Source: Candidatus Pacearchaeota archaeon
Lineage (GTDB): Archaea; Nanobdellota; Nanobdellia; Pacearchaeales; GW2011-AR1
Reading direction: 5' to 3'
Length of the DNA: 23,422 nt
Assembly (NCBI GenBank): GCA_017608985.1
Contig: JAFCEV010000002.1
Span: 1 to 23,422, forward strand
Shown: positions 14,211 through 21,699 of the stretch, piece by piece
Layout: every line of letters begins with the position of its first letter
How positions within the stretch are numbered: the stretch's first letter is position 1
Program-made: the position numbers and the translations under genes
The notes under the pieces: generated by a model
What the model saw: only the letters and a program-made list of their open reading frames with translations
Database searches by the model: none
What the model was told of the DNA's origin: nothing

Positions 14211-14537
14211 TTATTTAATTTTCACAGCAGTTCCATATGCGAGCATTTCAGAAGCACCCTGCATTATCATAGAAGTCATAAATCTCATTCCAATAATTGC
14301 ATCCGCACCCATATCAATTGCCTGATTAACCATTCTGTTAAAAGCCTCATCTCTTGCATTACTTGTCATGTCTGTATATGTTCTAACTTCTCCGCCAACA
14401 ATGTTTTTGAATCCTGCTCCAATATCCCTTCCTATGTTTCTTGCACGCACAGTATTTCCACGTGCTATGCCTAAAACTTCAACAACTTTTCTTCCAGGAA
14501 CTTCATTAGCTGTTGTCACAATAACTTCTTTATTCAT
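14211..14537 (-). CDS. YbjQ/UPF0145 family protein
   Basis: This 108-residue protein belongs to the YbjQ (UPF0145) family, small cytoplasmic proteins that assemble into pentameric rings; their biochemical role is not settled. The family pattern is visible as VTTANEVPGRKVVEVLGIARG at the start, the central RNIGRDIGAGFKNIVGGEV, then ARDEAFNRMVNQAIDMGADAIIGMRF and a C-terminal AYGTAVKIK. A strong Shine-Dalgarno sequence, GAGGAGGT, lies about 6 nt before the ATG inside the end of the upstream small membrane gene. The two genes also overlap by ATGA. It is therefore translated together with that membrane protein and may interact with it. Confidence 0.92.
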   Translation of the reverse strand: MNKEVIVTTANEVPGRKVVEVLGIARGNTVRARNIGRDIGAGFKNIVGGEVRTYTDMTSNARDEAFNRMVNQAIDMGADAIIGMRFMTSMIMQGASEMLAYGTAVKIK

Positions 14538-14725
14538 TTTTTACCTCCTCGTCTTTTAATTGGTTCTATCATATCTTCTTTTTTATTCAAAAGTATTACA
14601 ATTCCAAGAACCAAAAGAGGCAACCCATAAATCAAAATCCATAAACTTGCAAAAAAAGCAACAATAGTTAAAACCAAACCACCAATTGCGAAAATCGTTC
14701 CTATAATTAATTGACTTAAATGCAT
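14534..14725 (-). CDS. Small two-TM membrane protein coupled to the YbjQ-family gene
   Basis: It encodes 63 residues with hydrophobic helices at about 4-24 and 27-47 and a basic tail (KRRGGKK) whose codons also hold the Shine-Dalgarno site of the next gene. I do not recognise a family. The frame opens 4 codons earlier (14737), but a TATA-like ATTAATAA at 14746-14753 is centred about 25 nt from the ATG at 14725, and only 12 nt from the earlier one. I therefore prefer MHLSQLIIG as the start. Overlap with the YbjQ-family gene suggests a membrane partner for that ring protein. Confidence 0.7.
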   Translation of the reverse strand: MHLSQLIIGTIFAIGGLVLTIVAFFASLWILIYGLPLLVLGIVILLNKKEDMIEPIKRRGGKK

Positions 14726-14745
14726 GAAAAAATACATAAAAATTG

Positions 14746-14753
14746 ATTAATAA
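14746..14753 (-). promoter_or_regulatory. TATA-like box for the small membrane/YbjQ pair
   Basis: TTATTAAT on the minus strand, about 25 nt before the ATG at 14725, just downstream of the Gins51 stop. Confidence 0.4.
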
Positions 14754-14759
14754 AAGTAT

Positions 14760-15311
14760 CTATTTCTCAACAATCTCTGCTTTATTATCCTCAATCAGAA
14801 TTTTTGCTATTTCTTTGGGAATATTTGCAATCTGTCCTTTTTCAAAAGGCCCCATCTTTTCTCCGTCCAAACCGACAAATTCCTCTACATCTCCTGTAAA
14901 TACTACAAGCTCATTTTTCTTCTCTTCTTTTTTCCCATTAAGAATTTCATTAATTTCCTTATCTGAAAAATCCATACATTTCATCAGTTCTTCAAAAAGA
15001 TTTTTCTCAAAAACGAGCATATTTTCAAAATCCTGCTTTGAAATTCCTGTTTCTGTAGCAATAAGTACAAGATTTAAAATCTTTTTCCGTCTTCTCAGCA
15101 TTAATTCTTTAAATAAAGTTATTGCATTCTCCAATTGTTTTTTAGTTTTTAAAATTACATCAGAAAATTCATTATCCTGTTTTGAAGCTATTTCTTTTTT
15201 TTCCTTCAGATAATTCGCAATTTCTTCTATAAAATTCTTAGAAATCGGTTGTAACTGCGTAGCGTATCTCTCTTTCCGTGCTGCTTCATATATGTCATTG
15301 TATGTTATCAT
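14760..15311 (-). CDS. gins51: GINS complex subunit, Gins51 (Gins15) type
   Basis: This 183-residue subunit belongs to GINS, which binds MCM and the RecJ/Cdc45-like factor at the archaeal replication fork. The helical A domain fills about 1-110 (MITYNDIYEAARKERYATQL, FIEEIANYLKEKKEIA, LMLRRRKKILNLVLI). The small B domain lies at the C-terminus (VFTGDVEEFVGLDGEKMGPF, then ANIPKEIAKILIEDNKAEIV). That order (A then B) marks the Gins51 rather than the Gins23 type. Its ATG overlaps the TGA of the upstream exonuclease by 4 bp, so the two are translationally coupled. No Shine-Dalgarno site is visible. No MCM, primase or RecJ gene is nearby in this window. Confidence 0.88.
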   Translation of the reverse strand: MITYNDIYEAARKERYATQLQPISKNFIEEIANYLKEKKEIASKQDNEFSDVILKTKKQLENAITLFKELMLRRRKKILNLVLIATETGISKQDFENMLVFEKNLFEELMKCMDFSDKEINEILNGKKEEKKNELVVFTGDVEEFVGLDGEKMGPFEKGQIANIPKEIAKILIEDNKAEIVEK

Positions 15312-15952
15312 TTTTTTAAATATTCTGGAATAGGAAATTTAGTATACTCTGGAAAAAAATTAATTCCAAATTTTATTCTATATAATGCCTCTCCTTCTAA
15401 TTTGCAATCCTCAAATGCTGAATGTGTTTTTCCTTTTTTAACAACTTCCTCTATTCTAACATTAATTCTTTCATCAGAGATTCCACAAAATTCCAATATT
15501 TTCCCAAAATTCATATTACTTCTTCCAAATTCATTAAGTGAAAATCCTCCATTAAGTTTCTCATATTTTTCTTGTGCTATTGTATGCAAGTCCATTCCTC
15601 TTTGTCCGTGAATATTAAGAAACTTTTCCCACAAATTATATTTTATACATCTTGCTTGAATCATGCTAATATCCCAAGAAACATTCTGCCCATAAAACAT
15701 TTTAACTGATTGTTTTTCCACCCAATTCAAATAATTTTCAATTAATTGCTTCTGAGATTGCTTTGTTTCATCAAATAATTGCTTCCTCGTTCTTCCATTA
15801 ACTTTAAAAGCACCTTCTGTTATGATATCTCCTTCATCTATTCTACAGTCTTGAATAAAAGTTCTAATAGGCTCTTCAAAATTTATAGCCCCTATCTCAC
15901 AAATCCCACAATCATGCGTCAGCCCTGTTGTTTCTATATCTAATACTATCAT
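15308..15952 (-). CDS. DEDDh 3'-5' exonuclease (DnaQ/RNase T superfamily)
   Basis: This is a 214-residue stand-alone exonuclease. Exo I is D5-I-E7-TTGL. Exo II is GQNVSWDISMI with D94. Exo III is HSAFEDC with H177 and D182, the DEDDh signature with all four acidic residues plus His. These enzymes remove nucleotides from DNA or RNA 3' ends with two metal ions. The substrate cannot be read from sequence. It is first in a unit with Gins51, overlapping by ATGA, which suggests work at the replication fork such as proofreading or end trimming. The start at 15952 is supported by a TATA-like ATTAAAAA at 15974-15981, about 25 nt upstream. Confidence 0.9.
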   Translation of the reverse strand: MIVLDIETTGLTHDCGICEIGAINFEEPIRTFIQDCRIDEGDIITEGAFKVNGRTRKQLFDETKQSQKQLIENYLNWVEKQSVKMFYGQNVSWDISMIQARCIKYNLWEKFLNIHGQRGMDLHTIAQEKYEKLNGGFSLNEFGRSNMNFGKILEFCGISDERINVRIEEVVKKGKTHSAFEDCKLEGEALYRIKFGINFFPEYTKFPIPEYLKK

Positions 15953-15973
15953 AGTTCCAGAAGCATTCCAAGA

Positions 15974-15981
15974 TTTTTAAT
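15974..15981 (-). promoter_or_regulatory. TATA-like box for the exonuclease-gins51 unit
   Basis: ATTAAAAA on the minus strand, centred about 25 nt before the ATG at 15952. Confidence 0.5.
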
Positions 15982-16018
15982 AATTGCTATGATGGAAAAC
16001 TATCTTCGATATCCTTTG

Positions 16019-17260
16019 CTACTTAAGAAATCCAACTTTCTTTAATAATTCTCCGCCATTCATTCTACCCAAAGTACCTTTTCTTGCCTCTTTCTCACAA
16101 AATTTTTTTTCTCTCGGAATTGAATCATTATAAAACAGAACAGGAACAGGATCTGCTGAATGCGCTTTTAACTTGCAAGGAGTAGCATGGTCTGCACTCA
16201 CAACAACCTTAATTTTATGCGGAGGGGCAAATTTCCGAAGAAATTTAAAAAAAGTTTTATCTATATATTCAAGCATCATCTTTTTTTCTATTGGCTTGTT
16301 GTCGTGCCCAGGAAGGTCTGTTTCTTTAAGATGAATATAAGCATAATCAAATTCTTTATAATGTTTTTTAAGAACTTTAATTGAAAAATTACAGGCTTTT
16401 TGCAATCCATCATAGAGATTTTTATAAGCATCCAGATTTTTTAATTTAGGATAATCAAAAGAATATACCGTCATACCACTTGTTTTAGAAAACCCTCTTT
16501 CAAGAGGCATATATGCTACAGACATCCATTTTTTATACTGTTTTAATTTTGGTGGCTCAATACCTGCTCCTCTTACTAACAAATAATTTGCAGGCAAGAA
16601 TCCTCTTTTTTTTCGTTCTTCATTAACAGGATGCTTATCGAGAACCTCATATGCCTTCTCTATAAATTCATTCACAATATTTGAAGTGTATTGAGAATTC
16701 TCATCATCATCCAAAGGTTTGCAAAACCCTATTTTATCTGCTTCCCTAAATTTTCCCTGATAATAAGTAGAATCATTGCTCGAAATATTGTCAGAAAAAC
16801 CTCCTCTTAATATTAAAACAGCCCTGTGCTGAATAGTAGATTTAAAAGTAAATTTGCAGGGAATCTTTATTTTATTCAGGGCTTTGGCAAGATTTTCTGC
16901 TTCTGCTGTTGTTAGGGTCCTTCCCGCTCTTCTGTCAAGAATATTTCCTTCTTTAGAAGAATTTATTGTCGCAAAATTAACTCGCAAAGCCAAATCACCG
17001 CGCGTGAGTTTTAAATCTGTTCCTCTCGCTTCAAGTTGTCCACGAGTACTTGAAATTAATTCATTTCCAAAAATAGAAACAATTGCTTCGTCAGATTCAG
17101 GAATAAATCCTGGTTTTACAGGATACATATAACCAAGCTCTCCTCTTGTAGCTAAAAAATCCAGATTAGGAGTAGTTGCAGCTTCCAAAGGAGTTTTATT
17201 GCCTAATTGCTTATTTGGCAAATCTCCCATTCCATCTATAAGCACAACAATTCCTTTCAT
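16019..17260 (-). CDS. apgM: 2,3-bisphosphoglycerate-independent phosphoglycerate mutase, archaeal type
   Basis: This alkaline-phosphatase-superfamily enzyme (413 residues) interconverts 3- and 2-phosphoglycerate in glycolysis/gluconeogenesis using two metal ions. Visible signatures are IDGMGD at 8-13 (metal-binding Asp9), TPLEAATTPNLD at about 23-34, and ESDEAIVSIFG with the phosphorylated Ser62. DRRAGR follows at 109-114. Near the C-terminus are HLKETDLPGHDNKP and VVSADHATPCKLKAHS, carrying the remaining metal ligands. Where the family usually reads G-S-D-T-A, this protein has E-S-D-E-A, a mild change next to the nucleophile region. Length is normal. It is transcribed alone from TTTATAAA (17282-17289), divergent from ftsY. 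Confidence 0.95.
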   Translation of the reverse strand: MKGIVVLIDGMGDLPNKQLGNKTPLEAATTPNLDFLATRGELGYMYPVKPGFIPESDEAIVSIFGNELISSTRGQLEARGTDLKLTRGDLALRVNFATINSSKEGNILDRRAGRTLTTAEAENLAKALNKIKIPCKFTFKSTIQHRAVLILRGGFSDNISSNDSTYYQGKFREADKIGFCKPLDDDENSQYTSNIVNEFIEKAYEVLDKHPVNEERKKRGFLPANYLLVRGAGIEPPKLKQYKKWMSVAYMPLERGFSKTSGMTVYSFDYPKLKNLDAYKNLYDGLQKACNFSIKVLKKHYKEFDYAYIHLKETDLPGHDNKPIEKKMMLEYIDKTFFKFLRKFAPPHKIKVVVSADHATPCKLKAHSADPVPVLFYNDSIPREKKFCEKEARKGTLGRMNGGELLKKVGFLK

Positions 17261-17281
17261 ATAATAGTTAGCCCTTTGTTA

Positions 17282-17289
17282 TTTATAAA
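17282..17289 (-). promoter_or_regulatory. TATA box for apgM
   Basis: TTTATAAA on both strands' reading, centred about 25 nt before the ATG at 17260. Confidence 0.6.
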
Positions 17290-17324
17290 AATTTAGATAT
17301 ACAAAAAGTAATAACAAAAGTTAA

Positions 17325-17332
17325 TATTATAA
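17325..17332 (+). promoter_or_regulatory. TATA box for ftsY
   Basis: TATTATAA, centred about 26 nt before the in-frame ATC at 17355 and 116 nt before the first ATG. It is the main reason for preferring the upstream start. Confidence 0.5.
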
Positions 17333-17354
17333 ACCATTCTTAATTTTAAATAAC

Positions 17355-18419
17355 ATCTTCAAAAAACTAAGAAATAAGTTAAAAAACTGGACAAAAAAAG
17401 TTTCAGAAACAAAGCCAGCTGAGACTAAAGAAGTTAAACCTCCTATGAAGTTTGATGCAGGAAGGCAGAAATATGAGCCAGATTTAGAAGAAATAAAAAA
17501 AGAAGGTTTTCTCAAAAAAGTTACTTCTAAAATATCAAAGATAAAAATATCTGAAAAAGAATTTGAAATTTATTCTGAAGAATTGGAAATGCTACTTTTA
17601 GAAAATAATGTTGCTTTAAATGTTGCTGAAAAAATAATTGAAGAATTAAAATATAGAATAGTAGGAAAGGAATTTTTGAAAAAAGAAATTGAAAGCGAGA
17701 TAAAAGACTGCTTTAAGGAAATTATTGAAGAAATCCTTATAACTCCTTTTGATGTTGTTGAAAAAGTAAAAGAAAAAATTTCTGATCAGTCAAAAGAACC
17801 TTATGTGATTTTATTTTGCGGGATAAACGGAACAGGCAAGACAACCACAATTGCAAAAATTGCCCGTTTTCTTAAGGAAAATAAATTATCCTGTGTTTTT
17901 GCAGCAGCAGATACTTTTAGAGCAGCTTCAATTGAGCAAATTAAAAAACACGGTGAGCAACTTGGAATTAAAGTTATTTCTAATGAATATGGTTCTGATC
18001 CTGCATCTGTAGGATTTGACGCAATACAATATGCAAAAAAGAATTTTATAAATTGTGTTTTAATTGACACAGCAGGAAGAATGCATACTGCAAAAAATCT
18101 TCTTAATGAAATAGAAAAAATAGCAAAAGTCTGCAAACCAGACTTAAAAATATTTGTTGGAGAGGCAATTACTGGAAATGATGTAATAGAGCAAGCTAAA
18201 AGTTTTGACTGGGCAATTGGAATTGATGGGATAATCTTAACAAAAGCAGATATAGATGAAAAAGGCGGAACAGCTCTCAGCGTCGGCTATGTCACAAAAA
18301 AACCAATTCTCTACCTCGGCACAGGACAGGAATACAATAAAATAGTTGTTTTTGACAAGAAGAAGTTCATCAAGGATTTGGGGTTGGATGATAATAAATC
18401 TAATTATAATAATCTTTAA
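17355..18419 (+). CDS. ftsY: Signal recognition particle receptor FtsY (apparent ATC start; first ATG at 17445)
   Basis: This is the SRP GTPase receptor that docks SRP54-ribosome complexes at the membrane. From the first ATG (17445) the protein has 324 residues: helical N domain to about 110, then the G domain. The G domain has G1 GINGTGKTTT (126-135), DTFRAAS, DTAGRMH, TKADIDEKGG and the closing GQEYNKIVVFD. The frame stays open upstream and encodes FKKLRNKLKNWTKKVSE, a basic amphipathic stretch of the kind that begins archaeal FtsY and binds membrane. It has no ATG, GTG or TTG. I place the start at ATC 17355 because it begins that stretch and lies at the leaderless distance from the TATA box. 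A base-call error of ATG to ATC, or initiation at ATT 17343 or ATG 17445, are alternatives. Family identity is certain; the start is not. Confidence 0.9.
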   Translation: MFKKLRNKLKNWTKKVSETKPAETKEVKPPMKFDAGRQKYEPDLEEIKKEGFLKKVTSKISKIKISEKEFEIYSEELEMLLLENNVALNVAEKIIEELKYRIVGKEFLKKEIESEIKDCFKEIIEEILITPFDVVEKVKEKISDQSKEPYVILFCGINGTGKTTTIAKIARFLKENKLSCVFAAADTFRAASIEQIKKHGEQLGIKVISNEYGSDPASVGFDAIQYAKKNFINCVLIDTAGRMHTAKNLLNEIEKIAKVCKPDLKIFVGEAITGNDVIEQAKSFDWAIGIDGIILTKADIDEKGGTALSVGYVTKKPILYLGTGQEYNKIVVFDKKKFIKDLGLDDNKSNYNNL

Positions 18420-18428
18420 AAATCAAAA

Positions 18429-18448
18429 ATCCATTTCTTATAATGGAT
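18429..18448. terminator. Inverted repeat between convergent ftsY and the MFS gene
   Basis: ATCCATT (18429-18435) pairs perfectly with AATGGAT (18442-18448) around a 6-nt loop, in the 50-bp gap between two convergent stops. It may help end transcription in both directions, though no strong T-run follows. Confidence 0.35.
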
Positions 18449-18469
18449 GAGAAGATACAATAAAATTTC

Positions 18470-19615
18470 TCAGTAATTCTTAATTAAATTCAATAAAAAT
18501 ATTGCCAGAATTGCAACTCCTGAAAGATATGCAAACATAATCACATAACTTATTTCCCAGAGATAACCTGCAATTAAACCTCCAATCACACTTACCAATC
18601 CAATTGAAACATAATAAAATCCGAAAGCTGTTCCTTTCATTTCTCCAGCTAAATCAGAAACACAAGCTCTTTGATTTGAATCTGTAATTGCATAAACAAG
18701 CCCATAAACTAAGAAGAGAACTGCTAAAAGCCAGACAGATTTAATGGAAACAAAACCAAGAGTTACAAATAAAAATAAAACATATCCCATTAACAAAACT
18801 TTTTTTCTTCCTATTTTATCTGATAATCTGCCGAAAGGAATTGCAAAAACAGCAAAAACCACACTGAATAAAACATAAAAAAGAAGCGGAAGTACAATAC
18901 TTCCTGTAAGCTCCTGCACTCTTAATAACATAAACATATATAATCCAAAATTAGCCAGAGTAAAAACAGATACTACAAGAATAAAATATCTCAGTCTTCC
19001 ATCTATTTCCTTAATCTCCTTAAACAGACTTTTTTTAATAGCTTTCATCTTAGGTTCTTTTACAAAAAATAAAGGTATCAAAGAAAAAGCAGATATTCCT
19101 GCTGCAACAAAAATAATTGTCCTGTAACCAAATTCAAGTTTCCAGAATAAAAATAAAACCAGCACAACTCCTAAAACTCCGCCAAAACTCTCAATCATCC
19201 GATGAATTGCAAAATCTCTTCCATGCTTTTTCGTGGCAACTCCGAGCATTGCGTCTCTTGGTGCATCTCTTAATTTTCCAAATCTTTCAAAAGAAATAAT
19301 TCCCACTAATTGCTGCCATGAACCAGCCAATCCCATTAAAAACTTAAAAATTGCTGAGAAAAAATATCCAAAAAGAATAATTGGGTTTCTCTTACCTAAT
19401 CTATCTGAAAACCAGCCTCCAAAAAACTTGAACAGACTTGAAAATCCTTCTCTCAATCCACTTAACAAACCAATAACAATTCCTCCTCCACCAAGAGCAG
19501 TGATATAAAACGGAAGAATTGGAGCAACCATTTCACTTCCAACTTCATTGAAAAAACTCGCTCCTCCAAGAAGTTTGACATTTCTCAGACTTTTATCCCC
19601 CTTTTTTCTAACCAT
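18470..19615 (-). CDS. MFS family transporter
   Basis: This 381-residue integral membrane protein has about 11-12 hydrophobic helices. The major facilitator motif A is in the loop after TM2 (GGWFSDRLGKRNP, about 66-78) and repeated in the second half (GRLSDKIGRKKVLL), as expected for a two-fold repeat. RDAPRDAMLG around 117-126 and FNEVGSEMVAPILPFY near 22-37 resemble a broad MFS subgroup of putative drug/metabolite exporters. The substrate cannot be told. The start at 19615 is supported by ATTATAAG (19637-19644) at the leaderless distance. It diverges from srp54 across 76 bp with separate TATA boxes. Confidence 0.92.
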   Translation of the reverse strand: MVRKKGDKSLRNVKLLGGASFFNEVGSEMVAPILPFYITALGGGGIVIGLLSGLREGFSSLFKFFGGWFSDRLGKRNPIILFGYFFSAIFKFLMGLAGSWQQLVGIISFERFGKLRDAPRDAMLGVATKKHGRDFAIHRMIESFGGVLGVVLVLFLFWKLEFGYRTIIFVAAGISAFSLIPLFFVKEPKMKAIKKSLFKEIKEIDGRLRYFILVVSVFTLANFGLYMFMLLRVQELTGSIVLPLLFYVLFSVVFAVFAIPFGRLSDKIGRKKVLLMGYVLFLFVTLGFVSIKSVWLLAVLFLVYGLVYAITDSNQRACVSDLAGEMKGTAFGFYYVSIGLVSVIGGLIAGYLWEISYVIMFAYLSGVAILAIFLLNLIKNY

Positions 19616-19636
19616 CTTTTTTTAAGGAAAAGATAT

Positions 19637-19644
19637 CTTATAAT
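19637..19644 (-). promoter_or_regulatory. TATA-like box for the MFS gene
   Basis: ATTATAAG on the minus strand, centred about 25 nt before the ATG at 19615. Confidence 0.5.
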
Positions 19645-19661
19645 TTTTTCTAAACCAAAAA

Positions 19662-19669
19662 CTTATTAA
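19662..19669 (+). promoter_or_regulatory. TATA-like box for the srp54 operon
   Basis: CTTATTAA, centred about 26 nt before the ATG at 19692. Confidence 0.45.
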
Positions 19670-19691
19670 CTTTTAATCTGTTTCCTTCAAC

Positions 19692-21062
19692 ATGCTCGAG
19701 AAACTTGGAGAAGTAATCAGAAAAGCAACAAACCGTATAGCAAATGCTATTTTCCTTGACAAGAATCTTATGGACTCTGTTATAAGGGATTTGCAAAGAG
19801 CCCTAATTGAAGCAGATGTAAATGTTCATTTAATTAAAGAACTAACCGACAGGATAAAAAAAGAGGCTCTGGATGAAAGAGTTAAGGGAATAGAGAAAAA
19901 AGAGCACATGATTAAACTTCTGCATGATGAACTTATAAAAATTCTCGGAGAACACAAGCAATTAAAACTTAAAAAAGGACAAAACAGAATTTTGCTTCTT
20001 GGTTTATATGGGGCTGGAAAAACAACAACAGTTGCAAAATTAGGAAATTATTTTACAAAAAGAGGACACAAAGTTGCTTTATTAGGATTAGACGTCCATC
20101 GTCCTGCAGCAAAAGAGCAGTTAAAACAACTTGCAGAAAGAAACAAATTAAATTATTTTATAGACGAAAAAGAAAACAACGCAGTAAAAACCTGGAAAAA
20201 ATTTGAAAAAGATTTGAAAAAATATGATTTAATTCTCATTGACACAGCAGGAAGACATAGTTTAGATAAAAGTTTAATCAAAGAAATAACAGCACTAAAT
20301 AAGGATATAAAGCCAACAGAAGCAATTTTAGTTATGCCTGCTGACATAGGACAGGCAGCAAAAAAACAAGCCAGAGAATTTCAAGAAGCAGTTAATATTT
20401 CAGGTGTGATAATTACAAGGATGGACTCTACTGCAAAAGGAGGAGGTGCTTTGACAGCATGTGGGGAAACAAAAGCACCAGTATATTTTATTACAACAGG
20501 AGAAAAAATAAATGATATTGAGGAATTCAATCCCAAGGCATTTTTATCAAGACTCTTGGGAATGGGAGATTTACAGGCTTTGATTGAAAAAGTAAAATCA
20601 GCAACAGATGATAAAAAGCAAAAGCAGATACAAAAAAGACTGGAAGAAGGAAAATTAAGTCTAGACGATGTTGTTGAGCAGGTAAAATCAATGGGTAGCA
20701 TGGGAGGGTTGGATAAAATAAAATCCATGATTCCTGGTTTGGGAAGTGCAAAAATTCCTGATAAAATGCTTGGTACTCAGGAAGAAAAAATAAAGAAATG
20801 GGAACACATAATCAAATCCATGACTCCTGAAGAAAAAGAAAATCCAGAAATATTAAAAAAGCAAACCTCAAGAATTTCAAGAGTTGCAAAAGGTTCAGGA
20901 ACCCATACCAGCGAGGTTCGTTCTCTTCTCAAGCAATATGACATGCTCAATGAAATGATAAAAAGTGGAACAGATTTGGACATGTCACATGGCTTCTCAC
21001 AAAAACAAATACAAAAGTTAATAAAAAAATTCGGGAAGAGGAAAATTCGGAGATTAGGATGA
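19692..21062 (+). CDS. srp54: Signal recognition particle 54 kDa protein (SRP54)
   Basis: SRP54 is the GTPase of SRP that binds signal sequences and 7S RNA and hands ribosomes to FtsY. The N domain covers about 1-95 (including ALIEADVNVHLIKEL). The G domain covers about 96-295, with G1 GLYGAGKTTT (104-113), LDVHRPAA, DTAGR (184-188), TRMDSTAKGGG and TTGEKINDIEEF. The Met-rich M domain runs from about 300 to the end, with MGDLQALIEKV, MGSMGGLDKIKSMIPG and the RNA-binding SRISRVAKGSGTHTSEVRSL. Its length of 456 is normal. It opens a four-gene unit whose members overlap by ATGA. The 7S RNA gene is not in the window. Confidence 0.97.
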   Translation: MLEKLGEVIRKATNRIANAIFLDKNLMDSVIRDLQRALIEADVNVHLIKELTDRIKKEALDERVKGIEKKEHMIKLLHDELIKILGEHKQLKLKKGQNRILLLGLYGAGKTTTVAKLGNYFTKRGHKVALLGLDVHRPAAKEQLKQLAERNKLNYFIDEKENNAVKTWKKFEKDLKKYDLILIDTAGRHSLDKSLIKEITALNKDIKPTEAILVMPADIGQAAKKQAREFQEAVNISGVIITRMDSTAKGGGALTACGETKAPVYFITTGEKINDIEEFNPKAFLSRLLGMGDLQALIEKVKSATDDKKQKQIQKRLEEGKLSLDDVVEQVKSMGSMGGLDKIKSMIPGLGSAKIPDKMLGTQEEKIKKWEHIIKSMTPEEKENPEILKKQTSRISRVAKGSGTHTSEVRSLLKQYDMLNEMIKSGTDLDMSHGFSQKQIQKLIKKFGKRKIRRLG

Positions 21063-21463
21063 ACAAAACAAAATACATAATCTTGATTGCAATATTTTTT
21101 ATTTCATTTGTAGCATCTGCTGTTCTATCATTTATTCCTCCTGAACAGGCATGCGGAGGAACTCAGACAACCTGTTATACTGTTCAAACTTCTCAATATG
21201 AAAAAACCCTGGGAATAAATAATAGTTATTTCGGATTGCTTGCCTTTTCAGTACTGTTAATATTCTCTCTGTCACACATAAAAAAACCCCAAAAATATAA
21301 AAAAAATGTAATAATAGGCGGAATCTTATTATGTTTTACAATAGCAGTTTATTTTCTTTATCTCCAGTTCTTTGTTTTAAATGCCTTATGCAAATACTGC
21401 CTCGTCGTTGACATAGGTTCTCTTTTAGGTCTCGGAATAATTCTCGGATGGAAAGAAAAATGA
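21059..21463 (+). CDS. VKOR family disulfide-forming membrane protein
   Basis: This 134-residue integral membrane protein has four helices at about 7-26, 57-74, 84-105 and 113-130. It belongs to the vitamin K epoxide reductase family, which reoxidises thiol oxidases using quinone and so drives disulfide formation outside the cell. The redox motif C111-K-Y-C114 is intact. The shuttle pair C32 and C39 lies in the first loop, and the N-X-S-Y-F-G segment (NNSYFGLLAF) typical of the family is present. Its ATG overlaps the srp54 stop, with GGAG about 6 nt upstream, so it is translated with SRP54. The many cysteines in the exported proteins of this window are plausible final clients. No DsbA-like partner is visible here. 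Confidence 0.9.
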   Translation: MNKTKYIILIAIFFISFVASAVLSFIPPEQACGGTQTTCYTVQTSQYEKTLGINNSYFGLLAFSVLLIFSLSHIKKPQKYKKNVIIGGILLCFTIAVYFLYLQFFVLNALCKYCLVVDIGSLLGLGIILGWKEK

Positions 21464-21699
21464 AGAAAATATATAAAAATATTTTGGGGATAATTCTTTT
21501 TTTAATAATAATTTTTTTGGGTGCAAGCATAATTATTGATTTAGTGGATTTAATAATCAAAAATCGAATTAATAAAATCATTGTATTTACAATAAAATTT
21601 ATTTTAATATATTTAATGATAACTCTTTTATCGAAGACAAAGATAATTAAAGCACTTGAAAAAAGCATTCTTAGAAAAAAATATAAAAAGAAAAAATGA
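21460..21699 (+). CDS. Small two-TM membrane protein in the srp54 operon
   Basis: It has 79 residues, with hydrophobic helices at about 5-30 and 38-58 and a lysine-rich tail ending RKKYKKKK. No family is recognised. The frame opens four codons earlier (21448), but the ATG at 21460 forms the ATGA overlap with the VKOR stop. This is the pattern at the other junctions of this operon, so I prefer it. Its own stop overlaps the bud32 start in the same way. Its role is unknown; the context suggests a membrane protein linked to export. Confidence 0.65.
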   Translation: MKKIYKNILGIILFLIIIFLGASIIIDLVDLIIKNRINKIIVFTIKFILIYLMITLLSKTKIIKALEKSILRKKYKKKK

